Shown: positions 47,956 to 60,570, numbered from the stretch's first letter. The stretch is DNA of 64,000 nucleotides from Atherix ibis (GCA_958298945.1 OY282606.1:58665920-58729919), one strand, 5' to 3'. The notes: a model not told the origin generated them from the sequence alone. A program made the numbers and translations.

Positions 47956-48629
47956 GAAAGTCACTTTAACATTTTTCTATATAATTAAAGAGTAGTTTAG
48001 CATTTGTAGATTATTTGAATATGCGAAATAATAAAATAGCTCTTCGATGATCTTTTCGATGAGAAGCTTGAATAATGCAATTGAGTACGCACTTCGTTTG
48101 AAAGCTAATAGAAGGAGCAACCCAATTAAAACTATCTCTATAAACTCAGTTCCAAGAGTAATTAAATGGTTCGAACTATTATGGAAATAAAGCAGGTGAG
48201 CCACCTATGATATTTGCGCTTACTTCCAGATGGTGAGTCGACTGACAGCATTATACATAATTTATCTTATGCGAATTTTGAACCACACCTCACATATTTT
48301 TTGAGTAGTTATTGGTAAGAAAATTTTTATAGAAGGACAACTAATAAACGCACAATAAATCGGCAGGAAAAGCAGGAAGTATTCCGTTTGGATGGCAAAA
48401 GTGTCTTTGAATGCTATTCTAGCAATATGTTAGACTTCTTGGAGATAAGTGAATATATCGTAGATCTAAAAAAATGCCTTAATGTAGATAAATATCTAAA
48501 TATAAATATCCAGACATAAATATCTTGATATTTAGATAAATATCTAAATATTTAATATTAGATATTTTAATTTATAAATATCTAAATATCTAAACTTCCT
48601 TAAGCCTGCATATAAAATTACCGCTTCCA

Positions 48630-49180
48630 AAGTGAAAGAAAAAAATAACGGATATATTATAGTTGATATGAGCCTATCAAGCAGCTTTCTCGGAAAACTG
48701 ATTTTACTTGAAATACAAAAGGTGCAAGCAATTTATTGTGAGATTTGCAAGCGCGAGAAGTAATCCGCCCATCAAAGAGCCTGTTTGTGTATAAACTGTC
48801 GTAAATTAAATAAGAAATGACTAAAGGTTTCATATATCCTACCTCATAACGATTTAACGCTAGACGCCTAGTCTGGATCAAAATACGAATTTCAACCCCC
48901 GTAAGTACAATGTGCTGCCGTTTACGGAAAAAATATGAGGTGGTGATTTACCACCTACGCAGTCCCTAATCTATAATTATCGACGGCAAAAGTTAAAGAA
49001 ACTCTTAATACTCTTAACCACCTCATATTTTTTCCGTAAACTTATATGATTGAAGGATACTGGTTTACACCTTCATCCAAATAAGTGTCAGTTAATGCAA
49101 ACAAGAGTAAAATATCTAGGCCATACCGTATCTGCAAAATAGAGGCAAACGTGGATAAGGTTATTGCCAGTCCCAAACAG
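48630..49180 (+). pseudogene. Ty3/gypsy reverse-transcriptase relic
   Basis: Plus-strand fragments match gypsy-type RT in order. First comes VIRPSKS (compare IRPSxSP), next a degraded LPHNDLTLDA and SGSKY (compare DxLDALSGSKYFS). Then, near 49060-49135, comes LHPNKCQLMQTRVKYLGHTV (compare L.P.KC.F....V.YLGH.IS). Frames change and several stops occur, and the catalytic YxDD region is gone. It runs antisense to slo. An inverted repeat splits the relic at 48920-49041, so part of it has been rearranged. It is a dead element. Confidence 0.7.
48920..49041. repeat. Perfect 24-bp inverted repeat inside the gypsy relic
   Basis: Arms 48920-48943 and 49018-49041 are exact reverse complements, 74 nt apart, both within decayed RT sequence. 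The exactness contrasts with the decayed surroundings, so the second arm is probably a recent copy or a local template switch. Confidence 0.85.
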
Positions 49181-49581
49181 CAAAGAAAAGAAAAGGATTA
49201 TTTTAAGGTGAACTGAAATAGATTATATTACGCGAAGAAAGCAATAAATTATATCATACATTGTATACGTAAGGGGAGAAAAACGCGAGATGTGTCCATC
49301 GATCGAATGGCGAAATATCACCAAAATAGTGGAGAAGTAGCATCTAACAATGAACAGTTACAACCTGTAGTCGAAGAGTGTAACTCGGTTTAGTTTTCCG
49401 TGAGAAACCTTTAGATACACATGGTCGAAATAAAAATTATAACAATATTATAGGAAAATCACGATATTTAAAATAAAAAATTGAATTCTGATATTAGTCT
49501 AATAGCTGTTGTATACAATTTTCCATGTTTTCTTTTAGACTCAGGCCTTCTTATTTGTATGTAAAGATAAATTACTTGATT

Positions 49582-49688
49582 AATTCTTAGCGTAAAGTCG
49601 ACACTACTGCTTTAGTATTCGTTCATTGCAAAATCTTTATGAGGACTGACAAGACCTAAGCAGTCGTGTTGACTTTACGCTAGGAATT
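49582..49688. repeat. Imperfect inverted repeat, 35-bp arms
   Basis: Arms 49582-49616 and 49654-49688 are reverse complements with a handful of mismatches, separated by 37 nt. Each arm contains AGCGTAAAGTC. It lies just right of the gypsy relic and may be a small MITE-like element; no TA or other target duplication could be fixed. Confidence 0.75.
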
Positions 49689-50239
49689 TTTGAATGAGGA
49701 TCCTCCAAGGAATATTTGGCACCCTGCATGAATATATTCGGTATTTAAATCATTCTACATGGCGTAACAAATTACATTTTGTTTACGTCAATTTAGACTT
49801 TATAAAAATTATTCATGATTTACTATTATTTAAATAAAAAAAAAATTATTTAATACATATTAAGCTTTTCGGTTGATCGAAAATCCTCGTGAATTTTGTA
49901 AAACAAATAATTCATTGTAAAAGTATTTTTTTCTTATATAAAGACACGTTTTTTATGTACACATATTTTACAGCGATACATTAAGCAAACAGACTATTAA
50001 TCATTAAGAAGGTGAATTTATTCAATAATAAAAAAGGTAACTTTGAAATAAGAAATTAATAGAAGGTAGTTTATTTGAATGTATAATTATTTTCAAGATC
50101 GTTTCAAAAGCTAAAGAAACTACAATATTATTAATTTTAAAAATAAACTTTTATTATATCTATCTTAATTATAAAATTAAATAAAACTAAATTGAACAAA
50201 ATTCAAACTTACTTCTTATAATTAATATTACCAACTTAC

Positions 50240-50392
50240 CTTGTTATGGTACTGCATTAATTGGATAATAACCCTGATATCGTCGCTGTAATTTTTTATC
50301 GAAATTACTCTCATTATATTGGCAGCATCCTCAGCATCAGGATCTTGACAGTATTTATTCGCTAAGACCAAACAGGCATCGGCTTCGTGCAC
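50240..50392 (-). CDS. slo: slo exon: RCK1 core ([15 protein letters not shown])
   Basis: 153 nt, phase 0 at both ends, donor AAG|GTAAGT. It encodes 51 residues: [51 protein letters not shown]. This is the Rossmann core of RCK1 and constitutive in the family. It joins in frame to either RCK1 alternative exon upstream and to AYLLN downstream. The acceptor is unusual: the last bases before the AG are CTAAAA, with no good pyrimidine tract (the nearest T/C run is about 40 nt upstream). The peptide match fixes the border exactly. Confidence 0.96.
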
Positions 50393-52965
50393 CTTTTTAG
50401 TTTATGAAACCCGTGAAAGATGTTCCCATAAAGAAAACAAAATTCGAATAAAATAATAAATTAAATGGCATATCCTATTTGCTAATTTTTAAAAATATTT
50501 CTTTTTTGTAGACAGAAGTCAAGAAATCAAAAAAAATTCTCCTTCTCTTAATAAATAATCAAAGTTTGGTTTAGTCAGATTAAAATCGTATATTTTACCT
50601 ATTTAGAATAATTTGAAATTATTTTCTTGCAACAGATTTAAAATGTGTAATAAAATATTAGCAGATTTCAGATAAAATATATAAAGATTCAAAAAAAAAA
50701 TTGAAATATTTTTTAAAATAACAATTTGGAAAATATGCATTTAAGCTTTTTGGATAATAAAAGAACTCACTTAATTACTGGCAAAATTTTCTTGAATTGT
50801 AAAAAAACTAGTCAAATTTCACAATGAAACAAAAATGTACTTTTCTAATTTTGGCTTAGTATTTATTCATATATAAAAAGCCTTTTTACAAAATATATAG
50901 AAGTCTTTTCATGGTTATATATAAGAATAATCAATTAAAATCATTGTAATAATGTGCAGAATTGAAAAATTATAGAAATAATAAAAAATATACTATAAAT
51001 TTAATATATAATATATAGAAATAAATTATAAAAAATCTTATAAATAAAAAAAAAATATTGGGGTTATTTAATAGAAAACCAAAACAAATCCATTCAATAA
51101 TAGAGAGTTAGTTATAAATTCTTGTTTGCATCACTACCTAAATACATGCACTACTTGATGTAAAACAACACAATTTAAAAAATGCTATAATTAAATATTT
51201 ATTACACTTTAACAGTAAATACTAGTGTATTATGCAGGTATAAATAAAGGATATCATTTTTCAATATTGAAATCAAAATACGAATACTATCATGCGTTTA
51301 ATTTATATATAATTAATAATAAAATAGTCAAAAATGAAAATAAACTTAGTAATTAACTTACCACGCACATATAAGTACTAATACTAAGTACATTAAAAAT
51401 AATACCTAATGATTATATTTGTTTTTATTATTATGTAATAATATTTTTATTAAAAATATTTTGTTACAATTCTCCATTTTCTATATATGTCTAAAAATCA
51501 GTGTTATTCAAATTTTATTAATTGAAAATTTGTTCACAATTTAACTGAAATCCCCGATTCTTTTCCTTTCCTTGTATAATATGAAATTTAGTATTTCACC
51601 TCTTTAGTGTATTCAAACTATGTATTGAAACAAAAAATTTGTATAGTTATATTTCATGCAGGTTTTTAATTATAAAATACGACAGTTCTGCTCTCAAAAT
51701 AATGTTATAAATACATAAGATATATATTGTAAATGTGCATATTGAATTATTGTATATTATTTTATATCCATATATATTCCCCGATTATTTAAAACTACAA
51801 TTTATACTAAAGATAGGTTTGATTATGTATTATTAAAAAATTGTATGAATAAGGACAAATGATTAAATAGCTATCGGCGTTTCTCTGCATAATGTGCTGA
51901 GTAATATTGCAAGGATTAAACATTTTAGATAAGGGAGGTTAGAATTTCTTGTAACACTATACGAAAAAAGTGTGAATAAATAGGTGGAGGACATTATTAC
52001 GAACATAAGATAAAATGTTAATGGTTAAAGAATTTTTGATTGCAATATTAAATATAAATACTTTTATCTCAGCTAGGTTCTAATATGTTTTCAATGAATT
52101 CTAGATAAATCATTTATCAATATATAGTCATAAGTAACGCACTTTAGATTTTTACCGGTATCATACTAGTAATGAGGAATAGTGGGATGGACGGTTTACG
52201 GAAAAGAGTAAAAGTATCATGTATACGATTGCGGAAATTTTTCATAACCTCGTTTTTACCTGTTAATATTATATATGAACATACGTAAATATTGTTTACC
52301 TTATAAATGAATTATATTTTGTTGGTTTTAAATTTTCCATTAAAAAAATTCTTTAGTTATTTTCAATTCACCGTTTATAGTGTTTATTTGTTTATTTTGA
52401 ATGCAGAATTATTATTCAAATTATTGCGCGCTATAACTCCATCTAAAATTGGCCTTTTTTTAGGACAAAAATTCCTTGACCCTCATTTGTAATAGGGTGC
52501 AAACAATTTGGTAGCTTTTCCTTTTCTTATATCACTGCTTTTTAATAAATCTACTTCTTATTTAATTAAATCTAATAACATATTTCTAAAATAAAATTTA
52601 TTTTATGAATAAGTAACATATAAAAGTTTAAGAGAAAATAAAATTTTCAATGTTTAAACACCTTCGAACTTTAAACCGTGTTCGAAATAAATTGTAAAGA
52701 ATAAGCGGTATATTTTATTATGAATGACTAATGTTATTTTAATTTTTATCAGAAATATATATTATTAAATATTTTTAATTACAATAGAGTCGAAAATTGC
52801 CAAACCTTTTTTTTATATAACATATTCGTTGGATTTATTTACATAATTATAATGTTTATAATTTTATCGAAAATTATAATGTTCAAAAAATGCATTTATT
52901 GGAGCTACTGTGATATATCTTATTTGTCTCCTTGACGTTTATTTTATAGAGATTCAGCAAAATAG

Positions 52966-53032
52966 TTATGATATAGAGTATATAGAGTTACTCTTTATGA
53001 TATAGAGTAACTCTATATACTCTATATCATAA
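52966..53032. repeat. Perfect inverted repeat, 28-bp arms, 11-nt loop
   Basis: Arms 52966-52993 and 53005-53032 are exact reverse complements. The unit TATAGAGT also recurs inside each arm. It would fold into a long hairpin in the slo pre-mRNA; origin not recognised. Confidence 0.9.
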
Positions 53033-53998
53033 ACGATAGAGATATTAGAAGATTAAATGCATATGTGTATGAATTTGAGTAAAGCAATGTCCTTTTATAT
53101 AGGAGTCAATATATTAATAAGAAATTATGACTTTTTGTAATAATAATATGAAGATAGCATTCTGAATAAAATTTACATTAAATTCTGAATAATAATATTT
53201 GTCAAATTTGCATGCTAGTTTTAACTAGTTTTGCTAGTTTTGAGGTGGAAATTTGAGTAGCATGTCCTAATTTCAATAAATAAATCAATATTTCCTAAGT
53301 TACCGATAAATCTCTACCATGTTATAAACAGAATGACAAATGCTTCAAGAAATAATACTGTAGTTTGGACATCCTTAAAAAGGTTATTTTAAATGAAAGT
53401 GATAGAAACCAATAATCATATTTACTTTTTTTAATTTTTTCATAGTTACCATTGTATTATATGTATTAACAACATATATTTACATACATTCAAGAGATCC
53501 CATAAATAGATGATCAAATATAACAGGCGCGATATGAGAAGTTACTTTCTGTTTGTTTGCATAGATGGTTTTTAGAGCGTATGTCAGGTGCTACTTTTTA
53601 GCTATTTGACTATACCATGTTGCGTATGAGTTAACATTGCCAGATTTCCTCATGAAACTGGCCGTTGAACGTAAGTTGGAGAGAGCAATTAGAAGTGTTT
53701 GAATTTTAAGAGTGGACTTGAAACAGGAATAATTGGGTCTAAGAGCTGAAAAAAGCTCTTTCAAAATACTTGAAAAAAAATCCGTTTCAGTAGTTTTCTG
53801 TCACACTTCATATAATGTACACGTTGAAATTGTACATATTAATTTATATATGAAAATACCAAGTCTTTTTGATAGCATATATATACTATATAGTATAATA
53901 GTATATGTATTAATATTTCAATCAACTTCTTATTTATATGTTAAAGAAGAAGAAATTCTGGCAGTGGAGAAATAAAAGTAATAAAATATTACTTTGAT

Positions 53999-54041
53999 AA
54001 TATTATGACTAGCATATATTCTATATGCTAGTCATAATATT
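53999..54041. repeat. Perfect inverted repeat, 20-bp arms, 3-nt loop
   Basis: Arms 53999-54018 and 54022-54041 are exact reverse complements around a 3-nt loop, giving a strong hairpin in either strand of the slo intron. No coding content or element family recognised. Confidence 0.9.
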
Positions 54042-54740
54042 TTAATTACGAAATACCATATGTTATCATAATTCATGTAATTTTTATAAGATTAATTATA
54101 AAAATAAAGTCAGTAAATTAATTGTAACAAATACTGTGAATTTCTATACTTCTTAATATAGTCATGATAATATTTTAACGTTATCTTATAAAAACAATAT
54201 AATAATGTTAAATAAATTACATTTAAAAAAGTTATAAAATGGATTAATTAAATCAAAAAACATTTAATAATTAAATAGCCGATATAGAACTTATTTTAAT
54301 TCACAACATATTTTCTCTCAATATACGAGTAGTTCCTAAAAAATATTTATAAATACATATTGTAATAATAGTTATCATTACTTGGGCTCTTTGTTTATTA
54401 TGTCAATATATATAGAACAACTATAAAAAATGTCCTTTTATAAAAAATCAAAAAGAAAAAAAAAGAAATTACTTTAAACTAGAAAATGAATTTTTTGTTT
54501 AAAAAAATCATATATTAAATTATATGTAATGAAAGGTAATGGCAGTAGTAACACAGAGAGAAGCATAGTACACTGAAGTAGTATTTTGGAAATGAACCAA
54601 AAAAAGTAAAAATTAGATATTTTTGTGAGTAATAATAAAAATACGATCAATAAAAATTAATTGAATGTACCAAAATCAAAATGAGTTAATGTTATATTTA
54701 AATAATATTTGTTATCTATCACAGAGTGCATAATGTTTAC

Positions 54741-54846
54741 CTTAACCCTCTGTAGATCGATTGGATTCATAATTGTCCCTTGGAAGAATTCCACCGTAGT
54801 AAAGTGTCGTTTGAATAGACCCTCTAATTCCAAATCGGGCGGTTTT
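54741..54846 (-). CDS. slo: slo alternative RCK1 exon, proximal member ([17 protein letters not shown])
   Basis: 106 nt with acceptor ATTAG, donor AAG|GTAAAC, phase 2 in and 0 out. It encodes 35 residues: [15 protein letters not shown], then [20 protein letters not shown]. It completes the split Arg codon (CG|A) from the HIVV exon. It is the partner of the exon at 59117-59222 and is nearly identical to the Drosophila version as I remember it. In RCK1 this segment follows strand C and carries the conserved Glu of the low-affinity Mg2+ site. Choice between the two exons is expected to alter Ca2+/Mg2+ gating sensitivity; that effect is inference from family knowledge. Confidence 0.96.
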
Positions 54847-57800
54847 CTAATGTTTGTTCATATTCAATCAGTACGGGGTTGATTTTTTTTATTTGTTATG
54901 TTTTTTTTATGTTTTGAAATTTCCGTATACGATTTTTTTTTATTTAATTTAATTTTGATGTAAATAGTGTGCAAAGTATTTTTGTTTTTGTTTTTATCAA
55001 CCGCCCGCGCATTTTGATTGCAACATTACGTTATGCAATGGTGATGTAAATGAATTCAAACCAAATATATGTTTATATAAAAAAGAAAAAAATGTACGTT
55101 TTAATTGTAAATAATCATTTGAAAATCATGAATTATATATTTTTTTTTTTTTAAATGTTGTTCGTTTTTTTGTCAGTCAAAATAATATTTAATGATAGAT
55201 TATGCATGAAACAACTAAAGTATTTATGAATGAGTATGACTGTATGTATGTATATGAAATAATGTTATTTAAAATTTATAACATTTTGGACTTATGAAAA
55301 TATATTATAACATAACCTTATCCTAACAAATTATAAGATTTTGTTTTGGTTTAACTAATGCTAAGTATGTTTGTGATTTTCTTTCATTGAAGAATTATAA
55401 CATATTTTATAATAATGGTGTATATTGTATTTTATAAATAAATACGAGTACATATGAAGCTTCTTAAAAACTATGAATAAAAAACTAATAATGCATATTA
55501 TACAAATTAATATTATAATGTCATAATTGTAACCTTAATCAAAGATGAACTGTAAAATTGTTTATCCAAAAGAGCCCGTTGTGATGTTCCCCAAGACTTC
55601 AGTTTGGGTCTGCTTACGATTTGATTGCTTGGTTTTTTAAATTTTCGATTTATGTTTTGCAATTTTTTTATTTTTTGCGAATATAATAAATAAGATTTTT
55701 ATAAAAATAAATGCTTGAATAATTTGCTTTTATTTCTACAGCTCAAATGCATTTTATATTATACTTATATAAAAATGTACTTTAAATAAACTCCAATTTG
55801 AATAAATAAATAAATATTGAAAATAGATGTTAAAATATTGTGACAACGTTTTTTTTTTAAATATATTTTTATGATTAAATTTTTCTTTTGAACATGCAAA
55901 AATTAAATATCTGACTGGGTTTTAACGTATACATATTTGTATTTTTCTAAGTGGATAAATTAAATTTAATAATGAATGAAAAATAGTTTGAATTTAGAGG
56001 AAATCTTAAACATAAATTATATGTAAATTAAATGTTTACTTTTAATGCATTGCCTTAGTTTTTTATTTAAATAAATTGATATTAAATAAAAATAAAAAAA
56101 TTATAGGTAAAATTAAACAAATACTATCTAAACTGAAAAAAAAACCGAACACCGAAGTCTTCATAATAGAAATTTATTGTAAAAAATTGAGTATACGAGT
56201 ATATCCACACATAAGTTTGCATACAATTAATTTTACTTATTATACTTTTAAACAAATTTTTTTAGTAAATTATTGTATATCTTGTAATATAATGTTATTC
56301 TAATATTCACTACTGAAGATAAATCCTACTAAAAAAAGATATATTCATAATATTGTAAATAATTTTTGAAGTTGTTAAAAATTAATATGAAGTTAAGAAC
56401 TTTTGAAGGCTATAAATTGTCATATTTATATGAATTTGATGAATAATATAAAATAAATAAATTAAAAATACAAAGATTCTAAGATAATATCATTATATAG
56501 TTCATAAATTTTTCATTTAAGAAGCATTTTTGTTTGATTGCCCTGAGCAGAATCAAAATAGAAATATTTGAATAAAAATTATCTTAAATAGAAATATAAT
56601 ACGAAGATTTTCTTACTATATTCATGTTCTAATTAAAAATACGGTAGCATAAGATAAACCCCGTATTAATAATGGTAATAGAAATTATCTTGTTTTTAAG
56701 TACAAGATTTATATTGTATATCTTATAGGTCCCACTAATAAATAATAAATATAAAAAACAAATAATTTTTTTATATAGGTTGGGCTAAAAGCAATAAAAT
56801 TATTTTAAAATATATTTTTGTTGTTATTTCGAAAGTTTTTATATAATTTGGCAAGATAATTACATTATATAATAAAATCTATGTTCCTTCAAAAAACAAA
56901 CTTCTTGGCCAATAATATATTTCAATAAGATTAAAAAAAAACAATTTTAAAAGTTGTCTTTCCAACTAATCATTTATCATGAATAATTAAACAATTTATT
57001 TCAAAGAACTTACTATCTTCAATGATAAAGCATTTTCTTATCCAAACTGGAATATGTAAGAAAACTAAAAATCCGAACCTGAAGTCAGTTAATTATTAGT
57101 ATAATGTAAAATTTACATTATACGTGTACTGACAATAGTGTCACTAAATCAATAAATAAATATAAAAATAAAAGCAAAAGATGATAAATTATTTTTATTA
57201 ATAAATAATAAAAGCAAATTTTTATACTATTATAAGTATCTAGGTAATAATAAAAATTCCAATAGTAGGCATAACTTTACAAGAAAAAAAATTACTACAT
57301 TAGAAAATTGAAAATTTCATAAATTAATTATTGCATATTTCAAAATATTTCATCAAATTAGGTAAATAATATAACAAAAAATTTATCAAAACCATTACAA
57401 AAAAGCTAATTGTATTTATTATCATATTCTAATTATACGATTATCACGTTAAAACCCATTCAAAAGTTTGTTTTGTGCAAATATCAGCTACAACTCTTTT
57501 TTGATAAATATTTAAGAAAAAAGAACAAGAATTAGTATTAGAAATATGCTTTTAAATTTTATATATTTTAAAAGCTGAAAGTTCAGAATTCTAATAATAA
57601 AATGCTATTTTCAAAAAAAAGTATATAAATATATTTTTAACAATTAGCTTATCTTAAAGACTTTCAAATATAACAAACCACTCTCAAAAATTAATAAAAT
57701 CTATTGATTTAAAAATACTATTTAAACAACATAAAATTTATTTGCAAATATTTTATGAAATAATATAAATATGTTTGTATAGATATAATTATTTTTGGTA

Positions 57801-59116
57801 ATAATAATATAACAAAAATTTATCTATAAGAAATGGTAAATATAAAATTAGGAAAATTCGATTTTTCTAATTAGAAAAATATAATATACTAATAATAATG
57901 AAAATTAAGTACAATTTCTTAAACAAACCAATGCTATAAACATAATTGAAACACAAAATGGGGGGATTTTTGAAAAATAATAACAAAATAATAAATTTGC
58001 ACTAGTTTCGAAAGGAGGTAATTTTTTCAAATTCAAATTGTTGCAATTCAATTTTTTTCATTGTGATTTTTCGTAGAAATATAAATATTTTTAGATTAGG
58101 AGTTTTGGCTTTTCAATATTTCTTTTTCTTTTTAATCCAACTCGTATAATTAACACGTATACGGGCATGTACATATATATAAAATCATGTTTATGAAAAT
58201 AATTTTTAAAACTTCCTTAATAATCAATATATATTTCGTATAGAAAAATTGACCTTCAAATTAATTTAAATTAATATTTAAATATTTCATAATCAGAGTT
58301 TGGTATTTTATTATGATTGAAATCGATGCAACAGACCATTTTTACATTAAACAAGATCCGATAAAATATTTTTAGTGTTCATATTGAGGATGAGGGTAAC
58401 AGCCAATAACATTGTCGCTGAAAAAATTTATTCCTCGAATAGTACTGAGCGTACGATTTAACCCAACTTCAAGTTGTAAAAATAAATAAAGAGTTTTGAA
58501 ATCTTTGGAAGCTGTCTTTGCTTGGCTATGTATTAGAAAAATTATTTTAGTTCATTCGGTTGCAAGTTTTGTGGCGCTTCAAATCTTAAAAATTTCAGCT
58601 GTCGCCACTACCAGACCGATCAGTTTGGGTAAAAATGTTTACCAGGAAATCATATTTACTGTTGCAATCTTTCTGAATATCTTTGAAACTTTGATTTTTA
58701 GCAAGAATAATTGCAACCTTTTTGCTGTATTGAATAGGAGGATCTCTTGAAGAATTTGTTGCACCTTCAAGAAAAAAAAACGATTTTGAAGCTCATTTAA
58801 TAATGAATTCATAGATTAATATGATTAATAACTTTCATCCAATTGGATTAGACATTTATGATGTCAGAAGTCAGATAATATCAAATTCAGCCGAATTTTT
58901 AAACATTTTTTTAATTCTATCGAAAATTTCAATTTCTTACACTTCGAATCAGGGCAATTTATTACAATTTAACTTATTTATTCATAAGCAAATTCAAATA
59001 AATATACTTTTTATATATTTGGTTGCAGATAATAATTTTTTTAAGAATATTTTTCAAAAATTTCAACGTAATTATTTATTATATATGCGTCATCAGGTTA
59101 TTAGATATTTTTGTAC
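54847..59116 (-). other. slo: slo intron between the two mutually exclusive RCK1 exons
   Basis: 4.27 kb of A/T-rich DNA between two exons that must not be joined to each other (joining would give a phase clash). I saw no ORF with recognisable homology. The open stretches at 58496-58750 and 58821-59159 on the plus strand are antisense or low-complexity and show no family motif. Confidence 0.7.
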
Positions 59117-59222
59117 CTTAACTCGTTCCAAATCCACAGCATTCATCATCGTTCCCTGAAAAAACTCCACAGTCGTATAGTGGCGTTTTAAAAGTCCTTC
59201 TAGTTCCAGATCAGGCTCCTTG
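59117..59222 (-). CDS. slo: slo alternative RCK1 exon, distal member ([17 protein letters not shown])
   Basis: 106 nt, phase 2 in and phase 0 out, acceptor AATTAG and donor AAG|GTACAA. It encodes 35 residues starting [15 protein letters not shown], then [20 protein letters not shown]. It has the same length and phases as the exon at 54741-54846 and aligns over its whole length, so the two are mutually exclusive; using both or neither would break the frame. The Glu of TTVEFFQG, matching human E399 (Mg2+ site) from memory, is kept. Differences (F to L, HF to [11 protein letters not shown] to TMMNAVDLE) fall in RCK1. Drosophila slo has an equivalent pair, site C in the lettering I recall. Confidence 0.95.
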
Positions 59223-60198
59223 CTAATTTGTGTTTTTATTTTTTTAATTTATTTAAGTTATAATATAAATAAATGTGCTTTTTTCATATATGTTTATATA
59301 TCATCGTCGGTATTTTATGTTTATATGTATAAATATGTTTTTTTCAATTACATTTGACTAAGTAATATATATTAGTTTTAGGAATTCATAAGATTTTAAT
59401 ATTAATGTTATTATCAATATTTTTATGTTTAAATCCTATCGTTTTTATTAAACAAATATTACATTGAAGATGGTAAATATTTTATTTAACACAAAAAAAA
59501 AACAATATATTATAAGACAATTATTTATTTTATAATAAACTTACTAATTAAATACAATTAAATAAGTATAGTATATATTCTTCTTATTCTACGTGATAGT
59601 AAATTTAACAAATGATATGGATTCGCTAAGGAATTATTTTGCAAATTTATGTGAAACATTTAGATTTTTTTTATAGACAAAATACAATGACATGAAGACA
59701 TGTAGGGGAAAACATCCATCGATATCTTCCCAAGAACATAATTTATTTTATAAATTTGAAAAAATCACGAGGCCATCGCTGTTTCAAACGTCGACGGGTG
59801 CATAATGGAAGGTTGGGAGTGCACAATTCTTTTGCTTGAGAACTGTGCACTTTCAACCGGATTATACAATTTTTTATAACGGAATATACATATTTCACGA
59901 ACGAATGGAATATTTATATTACGATGGATGACACTGTTTCGTACATAAAATTGAGTTTTGACAATTTTTCGAAGGATTCGGGATTGTAAGTCATTCGAAA
60001 TGTTTATTATACCATATTTCATATATATTTGCGTTATAAATTATATTATATTGATATTGCTTGATGTGATTTTAAATTATAATTAAATGTTTTTGTGATA
60101 TAATTTCAACAAAAAAATCATATAATGGATTTTGATGTACATTTGTATGTAAATACGCATGAGTTATTGTCATATCCATATAGTTTATCTATACTTAC
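59223..60198 (-). other. slo: slo intron with a LINE fragment
   Basis: A 976-nt intron separating the RCK1 start exon from the distal exon of the first mutually exclusive pair. It contains a short minus-strand jockey-like LINE remnant (59762-60022); the rest is A/T-rich with no exon candidate. Confidence 0.75.
59762..60022 (-). pseudogene. LINE (jockey-like) ORF2 C-terminal fragment
   Basis: An open minus-strand reading frame of about 85 codons. It carries the pattern LQxxILRxIVKxxFYVRNxVIHRxxxIP, resembling the extreme C-terminus of reverse-transcriptase ORF2 proteins of insect jockey-type LINEs (typically ...PWYVRNxxLHRDLxIPTV...). It lies in the same orientation as slo and close upstream of an alternative exon. 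No poly-A tail or upstream RT domain was found, so it is a short dead fragment. The family call rests on one motif and is moderate. Confidence 0.5.
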
Positions 60199-60309
60199 CG
60201 ATGTAAAAATACAACTTCCACATCCACATCCTCTCTGTCTTCGTGTAGAAAATCTTTTAGGAAATGTGATACCGATTCATATGTTATATGACCGCAGACT
60301 ACTATATGC
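60199..60309 (-). CDS. slo: slo exon: start of RCK1 ([13 protein letters not shown])
   Basis: 111 nt, entering in phase 1 and leaving in phase 2 (CG|GTAAG donor). It encodes 36 full residues: [13 protein letters not shown], then FLKDFLHED and [11 protein letters not shown]. This is the first beta-strand/Rossmann part of RCK1, the cytosolic Ca2+-sensing domain. By alignment from memory, the two Asp of FLKDFLHED match human Slo1 D362/D367 (RCK1 Ca2+ site) and the Glu of DVEVV matches E374 (Mg2+ site); all are present. The acceptor (AACAG at 60310-60311) has a poor pyrimidine tract. It is nevertheless forced: in-frame TGA/TAA codons lie just upstream and no other AG falls between them and HIVV. 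Confidence 0.95.
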
Positions 60310-60570
60310 CTGTTTGATCCCGTTCATATTTATCAAAAGATTCGAAGTTCATGGTAAATCCATTAATCCAAATATTGATACAAATTTAGTTCAATACAGA
60401 AAAGTTGTAATTTCGCCATTCAAATAAAAAAAAGGAAAAATAAGAAAAATATATTAATATAATATAAAAATAATATATTCTTAATTATTAATTTTCCATA
60501 TAATATAGAATTTATTTCAGCAATTAAAAAGTGTTAATAATTAGATTTTTTGTGATAATAATTATTATTA

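Larger units (their letters stand above)
47075..50239 (-). other. slo: slo intron with a Ty3/gypsy relic
   Basis: 3.17 kb. From about 47580 to 49200 it is less A/T-rich and carries decayed retroelement coding sequence on the plus strand, opposite to slo. A block of ATATCTAAAT-type repeats lies at 48480-48600, and two inverted repeats lie at 48920-49041 and 49582-49688. No slo exon was seen inside. Confidence 0.7.
50393..54740 (-). other. slo: slo intron, A/T-rich with hairpins
   Basis: 4.35 kb with no exon candidate. It contains two near-perfect inverted repeats (52966-53032 and 53999-54041). A slightly more GC-rich stretch at 53500-53960 looks like an old unidentified insertion; its longest ORF (about 80 codons on the plus strand) shows no known motif. 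Confidence 0.7.

Noticed and set aside
47671..47964. Minus-strand 97-codon open frame in the 47-50 kb intron
   Set aside because: Antisense of the plus-strand retroelement frame; considered as an extra slo exon but has no Slo-like peptide and no fitting splice borders.
58821..59159. Plus-strand 112-codon open frame
   Set aside because: Its end overlaps the antisense of the 59.1-kb slo exon; the rest is A/T-rich with no recognisable domain.
60125..60427. Plus-strand 100-codon open frame
   Set aside because: Antisense shadow of the slo HIVVCGH exon, whose minus-strand peptide and splice sites match the BK channel.
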